Assembly (NCBI GenBank): GCA_002791075.1
Contig: PFWI01000035.1
Coordinates: 1-6,328 of the forward strand
Direction of reading: 5' to 3'
DNA: 6,328 nucleotides
Source of the DNA: a bacterium (Candidatus Ratteibacteria) CG_4_9_14_3_um_filter_41_21
GTDB taxonomy: Bacteria; Ratteibacteria; UBA8468
Under the pieces are notes generated by a model. That model was not told the origin of the DNA. It saw nothing but the letters and a program-made list of their open reading frames with translations, and did not search any database. Made by a program: the position numbers and the translations under genes. Below are positions 1-5,560 of this stretch, in pieces. The number at the start of each line of letters is the position of its first letter. The stretch's first letter is position 1.

Positions 1-318
1 ATATGCCGATATACAGCGGTGAAAGATGAAGAGATATGGGCACAGATTGTGGACTATAGTGAGGCATATCCTCAAGGCAAACCCGGTAGTCTTGGTGAAG
101 TAAACTATGCCCAACTTAAAAGTGGAGAGATTACTATTCAGGGAAAGAAGGTTCCTACAGGGAATTTATCCAGCTATCCCAAGGCAGTGGAGATTGCCAA
201 TACCCTCAAGGAATGGATCAAGCAAGGTGATTTTCTTCTGAGTGAGCCTGTGGCCTATCTACCAGGTCCAGAGACAGGATATACCTTCAAGCCTCTGAAG
301 GAGAGACCGCTGGAGTAG
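1..318 (+). CDS. HcyBio (DUF39) homocysteine biosynthesis protein, C-terminal fragment
   Basis: This is the last 105 residues of a gene that starts before the window. The frame is open from base 1 and ends at TAG 316-318; the GTG at 19 is an internal valine, not a start. Visible family signatures are RYTAVKDEEI, IVDYSEAYPQG, LGEVNYAQLKSG, then LSSYPKAVEIANTLKEWI and the tail FLLSEPVAYLP, which match my recollection of the C-terminus of HcyBio/DUF39 proteins. Family knowledge: in methanogens and many anaerobes HcyBio works with a NIL-domain ferredoxin to make homocysteine from aspartate semialdehyde and sulfide, bypassing acetyl- or succinyl-homoserine. The next gene is exactly that partner, which supports the call. 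The gap to it is 87 bases and holds a palindromic repeat. The catalytic N-terminal part lies outside the window, so its integrity cannot be judged. Confidence 0.88.
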   Translation: MCRYTAVKDEEIWAQIVDYSEAYPQGKPGSLGEVNYAQLKSGEITIQGKKVPTGNLSSYPKAVEIANTLKEWIKQGDFLLSEPVAYLPGPETGYTFKPLKERPLE

Positions 319-323
319 ATGGT

Positions 324-378
324 TGTAGTGGCAAAGATTACTTTGCCTTTCTTTGGCCGAGCAAGCTCGGCTACTACA
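324..378. repeat. Palindromic two-hairpin repeat, element A (REP-like)
   Basis: TGTAGT (324-329) is matched by its inverted copy ACTACA (373-378). Between them are two perfect hairpins: GGCAAAG-ATTA-CTTTGCC (330-347) and GCCGAG-CAAG-CTCGGC (356-371). Read on the minus strand, the element begins TGTAGT, one base, then a 16-base palindrome. Element B at 5547-5594 has the same arrangement with a different but self-complementary palindrome. It lies in the only gap between the HcyBio gene and its partner. It could be a REP/MITE-like dispersed repeat or an RNA structure controlling the downstream gene. The folding is read directly; the family membership is inference. Confidence 0.6.
330..354 (+). 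terminator. Possible intrinsic terminator or attenuator after the HcyBio gene
   Basis: A 7-bp perfect stem with a 4-base loop (330-347) is followed at once by TTTCTTT (348-354). This resembles an intrinsic terminator 11 bases after the HcyBio stop. Against it, the stem has only 3 G-C pairs, the T tract is interrupted by C, and the functional partner lies just downstream, so full termination would be surprising. Partial termination, mRNA end protection, or simply half of the palindromic repeat are equally possible. Confidence 0.3.
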
Positions 379-391
379 TTTGCGGATTATC

Positions 392-398
392 GGAGGTG
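392..398 (+). promoter_or_regulatory. Ribosome binding site fixing a TTG start
   Basis: GGAGGTG lies 7 bases before TTG at 406, a normal Shine-Dalgarno spacing. The GTG inside it (396-398) is in another frame that stops within a few codons. No ATG lies in frame near the conserved N-terminus of the NIL domain, so TTG is the best start for the NIL-ferredoxin. Confidence 0.7.
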
Positions 399-405
399 AG
401 CAGTT

Positions 406-813
406 TTGATCTCTAAAAGGATAGTTCTTCACTTTCCTCATAGACTTGTGGACCAACCGATAGTATGTAACTTGGTTAAAGATTATGAGCTTGAGTTTAA
501 TATCTTAAAGGCCTATGTTACCCCAAGGGAAGAGGGTCTGTTAGTTCTGGAGTTAAGCGGAGAGGATAAAAACTATGAACAGGGAATCCAGTATTTAAGA
601 GAGGCTGGAGTAAAAGTACAACCTTTATCCCAAGATATTATTCGCAATGAAGAAAGATGCACCCATTGTGGTGTCTGTGTTCCTATCTGTCCTACAGGCG
701 CCTTAGTAGTAGAACCTTTGACCAGAAAAGTTAACTTCTACGATAATAAATGCATTGCCTGTGAGCTGTGTGTAAAGGCTTGTCCTGTCCGGGCAATGGA
801 GGTACACTTTTAA
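406..813 (+). CDS. NIL-domain dicluster [4Fe-4S] ferredoxin, HcyBio partner
   Basis: 135 residues. Residues 1-76 look like a NIL domain, an ACT-like alpha/beta fold first known from methionine transporter ATPases; the recognisable start is ISKRIVLHFPHRLVDQPIV. Residues 80-133 are a 2[4Fe-4S] ferredoxin with complete ligand sets: C85, C88, C91, C95 (CTHCGVCVPICP) and C116, C119, C122, C126 (CIACELCVKACP). Family knowledge: this protein accompanies HcyBio/DUF39 in sulfide-dependent homocysteine synthesis, probably delivering electrons or sulfide, while the NIL domain may sense or bind an amino acid. The TTG start is set by GGAGGTG 7 bases upstream; the weak codon would keep expression modest. 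The stop is 6 bases before the next gene, in the same frame. Intact, cytoplasmic, no signal peptide. Confidence 0.9.
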   Translation: MISKRIVLHFPHRLVDQPIVCNLVKDYELEFNILKAYVTPREEGLLVLELSGEDKNYEQGIQYLREAGVKVQPLSQDIIRNEERCTHCGVCVPICPTGALVVEPLTRKVNFYDNKCIACELCVKACPVRAMEVHF

Positions 814-819
814 TTTCGT

Positions 820-1620
820 ATGAGTAAAAAATTACAACGGTTAAAGGAAATTTTAACTAAGATGGAAAGCGTTCTCATTGCCTATTCAGGTGGAGTGGAT
901 AGCACCTTTTTACTTAAGGTTGCCAGGGATGTATTAAAGGATAAAGTAATAGCGGTTATGGCTAATTCCTTAACCTATCCTTCGGGAGAGATAGACCAGG
1001 CTGAGATAATCGCTGAAGCATTGGGCGTAAGATATATAATAATTGAGACAAAGGAGTTAAAGAACTCTAAATTCTCTGGTAATTCTAAAGATAGATGTTA
1101 CTGGTGTAAGAGAGAATTATTTTCACAGCTTTCTTATATTGCCAAAAAAGAAGGTTTGAAATATGTCGCCGATGGAACAAACTTTGATGATACAAAAGAC
1201 TATAGGCCAGGGACAAGAGCGGCCAAAGAGTTCAAGGTGAGAAGTCCTTTGAAGGAGGCAGGATTTACAAAGGAGGAAATTCGGAGCTTATCAAAGAAGT
1301 TAGACCTTCCCACCTGGGATAAGCCCGCGTTGGCCTGTCTTGCCAGCCGTTTCCCTTACGGGATGAAGATAACCAAGAAGAATCTTACCAAAGTTGATAA
1401 AGGAGAAGGGTTCTTAAGAAAGTTTGGTATCTCTCAGGTGAGGGTAAGGCACCATAACAAAATCGCCAGAATAGAGGTTCCGAAAGAAAAGCTACCTAAA
1501 TTGTTAGAAAAGAAAACAAGAAGGCAAGTTTTGTCATACTTTAAGAGATTAGGCTATAATTATGTAACGGTTGATTTGGAAGGATATCGAACCGGCAGCA
1601 TGAATGAAATCTTAAAATGA
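820..1620 (+). CDS. larE: LarE-family ATP-dependent sulfur transferase
   Basis: 266 residues, near the usual LarE length. The N-terminal PP-loop AYSGGVDSTFLL (SGGVDS at 23-28) binds ATP; DRCYWCKRELF (91-101), PALACLASRFPYG (169-181) and the C-terminal GYRTGSMNE are LarE signatures. Family knowledge: LarE adenylates the carboxylates of the biscarboxylated nicotinate precursor made by LarB and adds sulfur, building the nickel-pincer cofactor of lactate racemase. The Lactobacillus enzyme sacrifices one cysteine, equivalent to C173 here. Homologs with two further cysteines in a CxxC, as at C93 and C96, bind a [4Fe-4S] cluster that carries sulfide, so this copy is probably the cluster-dependent kind (inference). 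No larA, larB or larC is visible; the neighbours are sulfur genes, so the substrate may differ. GGAGGT lies 16 bases before the ATG, too far for a normal site, so translation is likely coupled to the preceding gene. Confidence 0.85.
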   Translation: MSKKLQRLKEILTKMESVLIAYSGGVDSTFLLKVARDVLKDKVIAVMANSLTYPSGEIDQAEIIAEALGVRYIIIETKELKNSKFSGNSKDRCYWCKRELFSQLSYIAKKEGLKYVADGTNFDDTKDYRPGTRAAKEFKVRSPLKEAGFTKEEIRSLSKKLDLPTWDKPALACLASRFPYGMKITKKNLTKVDKGEGFLRKFGISQVRVRHHNKIARIEVPKEKLPKLLEKKTRRQVLSYFKRLGYNYVTVDLEGYRTGSMNEILK

Positions 1621-1673
1621 CAAGGACAATGGGGAAATTGAAGATTCTCTAAACAAAAAAGGGAATATAATTT

Positions 1674-1679
1674 GAGGTG
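1674..1679 (+). promoter_or_regulatory. Ribosome binding site choosing ATG 1686 over GTG 1677
   Basis: GAGGTG sits 6 bases before ATG 1686, a normal spacing. The in-frame GTG at 1677 lies inside this motif and has no separate Shine-Dalgarno. The conserved part of the protein begins at FDKCPG, right after the ATG. Confidence 0.7.
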
Positions 1680-1685
1680 ATAACA

Positions 1686-2291
1686 ATGTTTGATAAATGT
1701 CCAGGAGCAGCCAATATACGAACGCCTACGATTAAAATAAAAAAGTGCCCCAAATGCAGTGTAGAAGTAGAAATTTTCTCTGACGAGATGCAAGTAAAAT
1801 GTGGTAATTGTGGATTTACAATTTACAGTGACTTGCAATCTTGTGTGCAATGGTGTAGATATGCCAAAGAATGCGTTGGAGAGGAGACCTACAGAAAATT
1901 AAAAAAGAAGAAAATTGCATTTTTATGCGTTGAAAATTCATGTAGAAGCCAAGTTGCCGAAGCTTTGGCGAAAAAGTTATGTAATAGACCTAACTTAGAA
2001 TTTGTCAGTGCAGGAACGCATCCTGCAAGTGAAGTAGACCCAAAAGCATTAGAAGTGTTGCGAAAGGAGAATATTACCTGGACAGGCAAGCCAACGAATT
2101 TATCCGAAATAGGACAGGTAGATGTAGCGGTGACTATGGGATGTGAAGTCGTATGCCCTGCTATTCCTGGGACAAAAATTGTTAATTGGGACATTCCAGA
2201 TCCGAAGGGAAAAGGAATTGAAGAATATCATAAAACATTAAATATTATAAAAGAAAAAGTTGTAGAATTGTTAAAGGAGATTGAGGAATGA
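1686..2291 (+). CDS. Cys-rich ribbon domain fused to ArsC-like arsenate reductase/LMW phosphatase
   Basis: 201 residues from ATG 1686. Residues 1-70 hold eight cysteines: C5, the pairs C21/C24 and C39/C42, then C53, C57 and C63. This looks like a zinc-ribbon or Fe-S knob ending QWCRYAKECVG, a module I recall as an N-terminal extension on HD phosphohydrolases of anaerobes. After a lysine-rich linker, residues 77-200 are an ArsC/low-molecular-weight phosphatase fold. The catalytic loop C81-VENSC-R87 (CX5R) has the second loop cysteine C86 typical of ArsC; VTMGCEVVCP gives C153 and C157 as candidate relay cysteines; WDIPDPKGK carries the general-acid aspartate of the D-P motif. The known role of the family is arsenate reduction to arsenite or dephosphorylation. 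The stop overlaps the next start by 4 bases (ATGA), tying it to the ferredoxin-HCP pair rather than to an ars operon. The substrate is therefore uncertain; the fold call is secure. Confidence 0.8.
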   Translation: MFDKCPGAANIRTPTIKIKKCPKCSVEVEIFSDEMQVKCGNCGFTIYSDLQSCVQWCRYAKECVGEETYRKLKKKKIAFLCVENSCRSQVAEALAKKLCNRPNLEFVSAGTHPASEVDPKALEVLRKENITWTGKPTNLSEIGQVDVAVTMGCEVVCPAIPGTKIVNWDIPDPKGKGIEEYHKTLNIIKEKVVELLKEIEE

Positions 2292-3028
2292 CGAAAGTAA
2301 AAAGGAAAATCATCAAGATTGATGAAGAAAAATGTAATGGGTGTGGATTTTGTATTCCTTCCTGTCCAGAAGGAGCATTGCAGATTGTAGATACACCAAA
2401 AGGGCCAAAAGTAAGGTTGGTTAAAGAGAATTTTTGCGATGGACTCGGTGCTTGTTTAGGTGAATGTCCACAAGGAGCGCTGAGCGTTGTAGAAGCAGAG
2501 GTTGAAGAGTATGATGAGGAAGGTGTAATTGCTCACCAGTTGCCACAACATCATTCACATAAGATGCCTAAACGAGTAACTATTTGCCCTTCTGCAAAGG
2601 TGATGTCATGGCAGGCACAACTGCCAAAGACTAAATCCCGTAAATCTGTTGGTTCCGAGCTTCGTCAATGGCCAGTGCAGCTTCACCTTGTGCCTCCGGT
2701 GGCCCCATATTTCAAAAATGCTGATTTGGTTCTTGTTGCCGATTGTGTCCCATTTGCTTATGCTGATTTTCACCAGGATTTTCTTAAAGGTAAAGCGATT
2801 GCTATTGGTTGCCCCAAGTTAGATGATGTTGATGCCTATATAGAAAAGATCACACAAATAATTAAAACAGCAAATCCTAAAAGCATAGAAGTAATTCATA
2901 TGGAAGTTCCATGCTGTTATGGTCTTGTTCATATTGCCAAAGAGTCCTTAAGAAAAAGCGGGGAAAATATCCCATTTGAGAGTGTAATTATTGGAATTAA
3001 AGGTGAAGTAATGGCGACGGAGGTGTAA
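2288..3028 (+). CDS. HCP-associated dicluster ferredoxin with C-terminal cysteine domain
   Basis: 246 residues. The N-terminal ferredoxin module (about 8-70) has one complete [4Fe-4S] set, C16, C19, C22, C26 (CNGCGFCIPSCP). The second site, CDGLGACLGECP, has C50, C56 and C60 but leucine at 53 where a classical ferredoxin has its second cysteine. After an acidic and His-rich linker (EVEEYDEEG, HQLPQHHSHK) and TICPSAK (C100), the C-terminal domain carries LRQWPVQLHLVPPVAPYF, ADLVLVADCVPFAYADFH (C153), AIGCPKLDD (C175) and MEVPCCYG (C209, C210). I recall this arrangement from ferredoxins encoded beside hybrid cluster proteins in clostridia and sulfate reducers, and hcp is the next gene, 2 bases on. 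It probably donates electrons to HCP; the C-terminal domain has no role that I know. AAGGAG at 2274-2279 is a good ribosome site inside the upstream gene. Confidence 0.83.
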   Translation: MTKVKRKIIKIDEEKCNGCGFCIPSCPEGALQIVDTPKGPKVRLVKENFCDGLGACLGECPQGALSVVEAEVEEYDEEGVIAHQLPQHHSHKMPKRVTICPSAKVMSWQAQLPKTKSRKSVGSELRQWPVQLHLVPPVAPYFKNADLVLVADCVPFAYADFHQDFLKGKAIAIGCPKLDDVDAYIEKITQIIKTANPKSIEVIHMEVPCCYGLVHIAKESLRKSGENIPFESVIIGIKGEVMATEV

Positions 3029-3030
3029 AA

Positions 3031-4335
3031 ATGGAAAGATTAGAAATGTTTTGTTATCAATGTTCCCAGACTGCGAAAGGAACAGGTTGCACAGTTAAAG
3101 GTGTGTGTGGAAAAGAACCTACAGTAGCCCGCCTGCTTGATAACTTGATATTTGCTATTAAAGGAATATCTGCCTATCTCTATCATGCAAGAGAACTTGG
3201 ATTTGCTGATTCCGAAGTAGATGGTTTCATTGAAAAGGCACTTTATACTACATTTACAAATGTGAATTTTGATGCAGAAAGCTTTGTTCAGTTAGCCATT
3301 AAAGCTGGAGAAATGAATTTAAGGACAATGAGACTTTTGAAGGAAGCCCATATTAAAACCTATGGGGAATCTGAGCCTACCAAAGTGCGGACAGGAACAG
3401 ACAAAGGCCCGGGAATTGTTGTTACCGGCCATGGGCTGAAAGCACTTGAGGAGTTGCTCAAACAAACAGAGGGAACAGAGATAAATGTTTATACCCATTC
3501 AGAACTTTTGCCTTCACATGGCTATCCAGGATTAAAGAAATATAGACATCTAAAAGGCAATCTTGGAAAATCATGGATTGACCAGCAAAAATTATTTACA
3601 GAATATTCTGTAGTAATTCTTGGGACATCAAACTGTGTTGTTATACCGAGAGAAGAATACAAAAATAGGATGTTTACAACAGGTCCTGCAAGACTGCCTG
3701 GCGTGATGCATATAGAAGAATACAACTACGCTCCTCTTATAGAGAAAGCAAAATCATTACCAAAACTTGAAGAAAGACCTGGAAACATTGTGCTAACTAC
3801 AGGATTCTCAAAATCTGCGGTTTTGTCTTTGAAGGATAAAATTAAACAACTAGTAGAGGAAGGGAAAATACGCCATTTTTTCCTTCTTGGGGGTTGCGAT
3901 TCATTCACGAAAAAAATGGAATATTACAGAGAATTTGTCCAAAAGTTGCCACAAGATACTGTTATTTTAACTTTGGGGTGTAGTAAATTTAGGATTAATG
4001 ACCTGAATCTTGGAGAGATTGAAGGCATTCCAAGACTAATTGACTTAGGACAGTGTAACGACTCAATTGTTGCTATAGAAGTTGCTACTGCTTTTGCTGA
4101 GACCTTCGGGGTAGGAATAAATGAACTTCCTCTCACACTAATCTTGAGCTGGACGGAGCAGAAAGCAGTATCCATCCTCTGGAGTCTTTTCGCACTCGGC
4201 TTAAAAGGTATTTATCTTGGCCCCATCCTTCCTGCCTGGGTAAATGACGAGGTTTTGGAAATATTGAGAGAAAACTATGATTTGCGCCTTATAAGCAATC
4301 CAGAAAACGACCTTAGAAATATCTTAAAAAAATGA
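3031..4335 (+). CDS. hcp: Hybrid cluster protein (hydroxylamine reductase), short class III type
   Basis: 434 residues, about 110 shorter than class I/II HCPs of roughly 550, matching the class III form that lacks part of the N-terminal helical domain and is known mainly from archaea and thermophilic or anaerobic bacteria. The N-terminal cluster motif is C8-x2-C11-x8-C20-x5-C26. All hybrid [4Fe-2S-2O] cluster ligands are recognisable: H134 (TGHGL), E158 (THSELLPSHGYPGLKKY), C202 (GTSNC), C289 (LGGCDS, position of the persulfide cysteine), C317 (LTLGCSKFR), C342 (GQCND), E376, plus K378 (LSWTEQKAV). Family knowledge: cytoplasmic; reduces hydroxylamine in vitro and acts on NO or as an S-nitrosylase in E. 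coli. GGAGGT 6 bases before the ATG is a strong ribosome site. It is the last gene of the tight unit; its TGA stop overlaps a promoter-like element for the next gene. Confidence 0.95.
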   Translation: MERLEMFCYQCSQTAKGTGCTVKGVCGKEPTVARLLDNLIFAIKGISAYLYHARELGFADSEVDGFIEKALYTTFTNVNFDAESFVQLAIKAGEMNLRTMRLLKEAHIKTYGESEPTKVRTGTDKGPGIVVTGHGLKALEELLKQTEGTEINVYTHSELLPSHGYPGLKKYRHLKGNLGKSWIDQQKLFTEYSVVILGTSNCVVIPREEYKNRMFTTGPARLPGVMHIEEYNYAPLIEKAKSLPKLEERPGNIVLTTGFSKSAVLSLKDKIKQLVEEGKIRHFFLLGGCDSFTKKMEYYREFVQKLPQDTVILTLGCSKFRINDLNLGEIEGIPRLIDLGQCNDSIVAIEVATAFAETFGVGINELPLTLILSWTEQKAVSILWSLFALGLKGIYLGPILPAWVNDEVLEILRENYDLRLISNPENDLRNILKK

Positions 4336-4341
4336 TATAAT
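4333..4341 (+). promoter_or_regulatory. Extended -10 promoter for iscS-iscU
   Basis: TGATATAAT is a perfect TATAAT hexamer (4336-4341) preceded by TGN, i.e. an extended -10, and the TGN is the hcp stop codon itself. With 17-base spacing the -35 would be TTAGAA (4313-4318), which matches TTGACA at only 3 of 6 positions, as is common for extended -10 promoters. Initiation near 4348 would leave about 24 bases of leader containing the GGAGGG ribosome site (4362-4367). The region is AT-rich, so a chance match is possible. Confidence 0.5.
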
Positions 4342-4371
4342 TTAAAAAGATTTAGAAATGCGGAGGGAAAG

Positions 4372-5538
4372 ATGAAAAGAATATACCTTGACTACGCCGC
4401 CACTACGCCTACAGCCCCAGAGGTAGTAGAGGCAATGTTACCATATTTTACTGATAGATTTGGCAACCCCTCCAGTATTCACTCCTTTGGTCAGGAAGGG
4501 AAAGCGGCGATAGAGGAAGCCCGAGAAAAAATAGCTAATCTTATTGGCGCAAAGCAAGAAGAAATCATCTTTACCAGTGGAGGCACAGAAAGTAATAACT
4601 CTGCCCTAAAAGGCGTAGCCTATGCCAACCAGCATAAGGGGAACCATATTATTACTACCCCTCTTGAACACCATGCGATAATTGAGCCCTGCAACTTTCT
4701 GGAGAAAAGTGGTTTTAAGGTAACTTATCTTCCGGTAGATAAGGATGGTCTTCTTAATCCAGAAGAGGTGAAAAAGGCGATTACTACCAAGACTATTCTT
4801 ATCTCTGCTATGCACGCTAATAATGAGATTGGAACAATTGAGCCGATCGCTGAGATAGGTAGAATTGCCCGCGAGCGAGATATCTATTTTCATACCGATG
4901 CTGTCCAGACCTTCGGGCATCTTCCTATAAATGTTGATGAACTTAATGTCAACCTACTTAGTATATCTGCCCATAAGCTATGCGGACCTAAAGGAATGGG
5001 AGCGCTCTATGTAAAGAAGGGCACGAGAATGGTTTCATTTATGCACGGAGGTGAGCAGGAGCGTAGGCGCCGGGCATCTACCGAGAATGTCCCCGGGATA
5101 GTGGGATTTGGCAAAGCGGTGGAGATTGCTGAAGAAAAGATGGAAGAAGAGGCGAAGGAATTGACCATTTTGCGAGATAAACTGATCAAGGGTATCTTTG
5201 AAAAGATAGACCATGTCTGTCTGAATGGGCACCCTACAAAAAGACTTCCCAACAATATCAATGTCTCCATCGAATTTGTAGAAGGTGAATCAATGCTGCT
5301 CAATTTAGATATGGAAGGCATTGCGGCCTCCACCGGGTCCGCCTGTAGTTCAAGTAGCTTAGAACCATCGCATGTATTGTTATCTTTAGGGTTATCACCT
5401 GAGTTAGCCCATGGTTCTTTGAGATTTACACTCGGTAGATACACTAAAGAAGAAGAGATTGATTATGTTTTGGAAATATTGCCTAAAATAGTAGACAAAC
5501 TTCGCTCTATGTCACCCCTATATAAAAAAGCCTCATAA
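4372..5538 (+). CDS. iscS: Cysteine desulfurase, NifS/IscS family
   Basis: 388 residues, a full-length class I (IscS/NifS-like) desulfurase. It uses PLP to take sulfur from cysteine, leaving alanine and an enzyme persulfide for Fe-S assembly and thiolation. Visible: N-terminal YLDYAATTP; FTSGGTESNN (67-76) of the PLP phosphate site; H100 in LEHHA, stacking on PLP; HTDAVQ with D176 and Q179; PLP lysine K202 in SISAHKLCGPKG; and the mobile-loop nucleophile C325 in TGSACSSSSLEPSHVL. These positions agree closely with E. coli IscS (H104, D180, Q183, K206, C328). The C-terminus stops at LYKKAS, shorter than E. coli IscS, as in NifS-like forms. GGAGGG precedes the ATG. The gene is followed by a scaffold gene 73 bases on, so the two probably work as a desulfurase-scaffold pair. 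It may also supply sulfur to the LarE upstream (inference). Confidence 0.95.
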   Translation: MKRIYLDYAATTPTAPEVVEAMLPYFTDRFGNPSSIHSFGQEGKAAIEEAREKIANLIGAKQEEIIFTSGGTESNNSALKGVAYANQHKGNHIITTPLEHHAIIEPCNFLEKSGFKVTYLPVDKDGLLNPEEVKKAITTKTILISAMHANNEIGTIEPIAEIGRIARERDIYFHTDAVQTFGHLPINVDELNVNLLSISAHKLCGPKGMGALYVKKGTRMVSFMHGGEQERRRRASTENVPGIVGFGKAVEIAEEKMEEEAKELTILRDKLIKGIFEKIDHVCLNGHPTKRLPNNINVSIEFVEGESMLLNLDMEGIAASTGSACSSSSLEPSHVLLSLGLSPELAHGSLRFTLGRYTKEEEIDYVLEILPKIVDKLRSMSPLYKKAS

Positions 5539-5560
5539 ATGAGGCAACTACACATTTTTT
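5530..5560 (+). terminator. Hairpin over the iscS stop codon with a T tract, weak terminator candidate
   Basis: GCCTCAT-AA-ATGAGGC (5530-5545) is a perfect 7-bp inverted repeat, and the TAA stop is 5536-5538. It is preceded by six A and followed, after 9 bases, by six T (5555-5560). The gap between stem and T tract is too long for a classical intrinsic terminator, and the scaffold gene downstream should be co-transcribed. A partial terminator or an RNA-stability structure is possible. Confidence 0.3.

Noticed and set aside
19..318. A complete 99-residue gene starting at GTG 19
   Set aside because: The frame is open to base 1, and the upstream codons continue the conserved HcyBio sequence (RYTAV), so the GTG is internal.
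324..378. CRISPR repeat or tRNA-like fold
   Set aside because: There is no regular spacing or further copies nearby, and no cloverleaf, anticodon arm or CCA-type end.
259..456. Small reverse frame across the 319-405 gap
   Set aside because: It crosses two genes and the palindromic repeat, with no recognisable protein features.
820..1620. ThiI, TtcA or NAD synthetase instead of LarE
   Set aside because: The PP-loop is shared, but the CLASRFPYG and GYRTGSMNE signatures and the length match LarE.
1666..1671. TATAAT before the ArsC-fusion gene as a promoter
   Set aside because: It is 14 bases from the ATG; initiation would fall in or after the ribosome site, and there is no TGN or recognisable -35. 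Other AT-rich promoters in 1621-1660 cannot be excluded.
1677..1685. GTG 1677 as the start of the ArsC-fusion gene
   Set aside because: It lies inside the GAGGTG ribosome site that serves ATG 1686 at the right spacing.
5007..5444. Reverse-strand open frame of 145 codons inside iscS, and the nested one at 5035-5232
   Set aside because: They are antisense to a well-conserved desulfurase, have no family features, and follow its codon structure.
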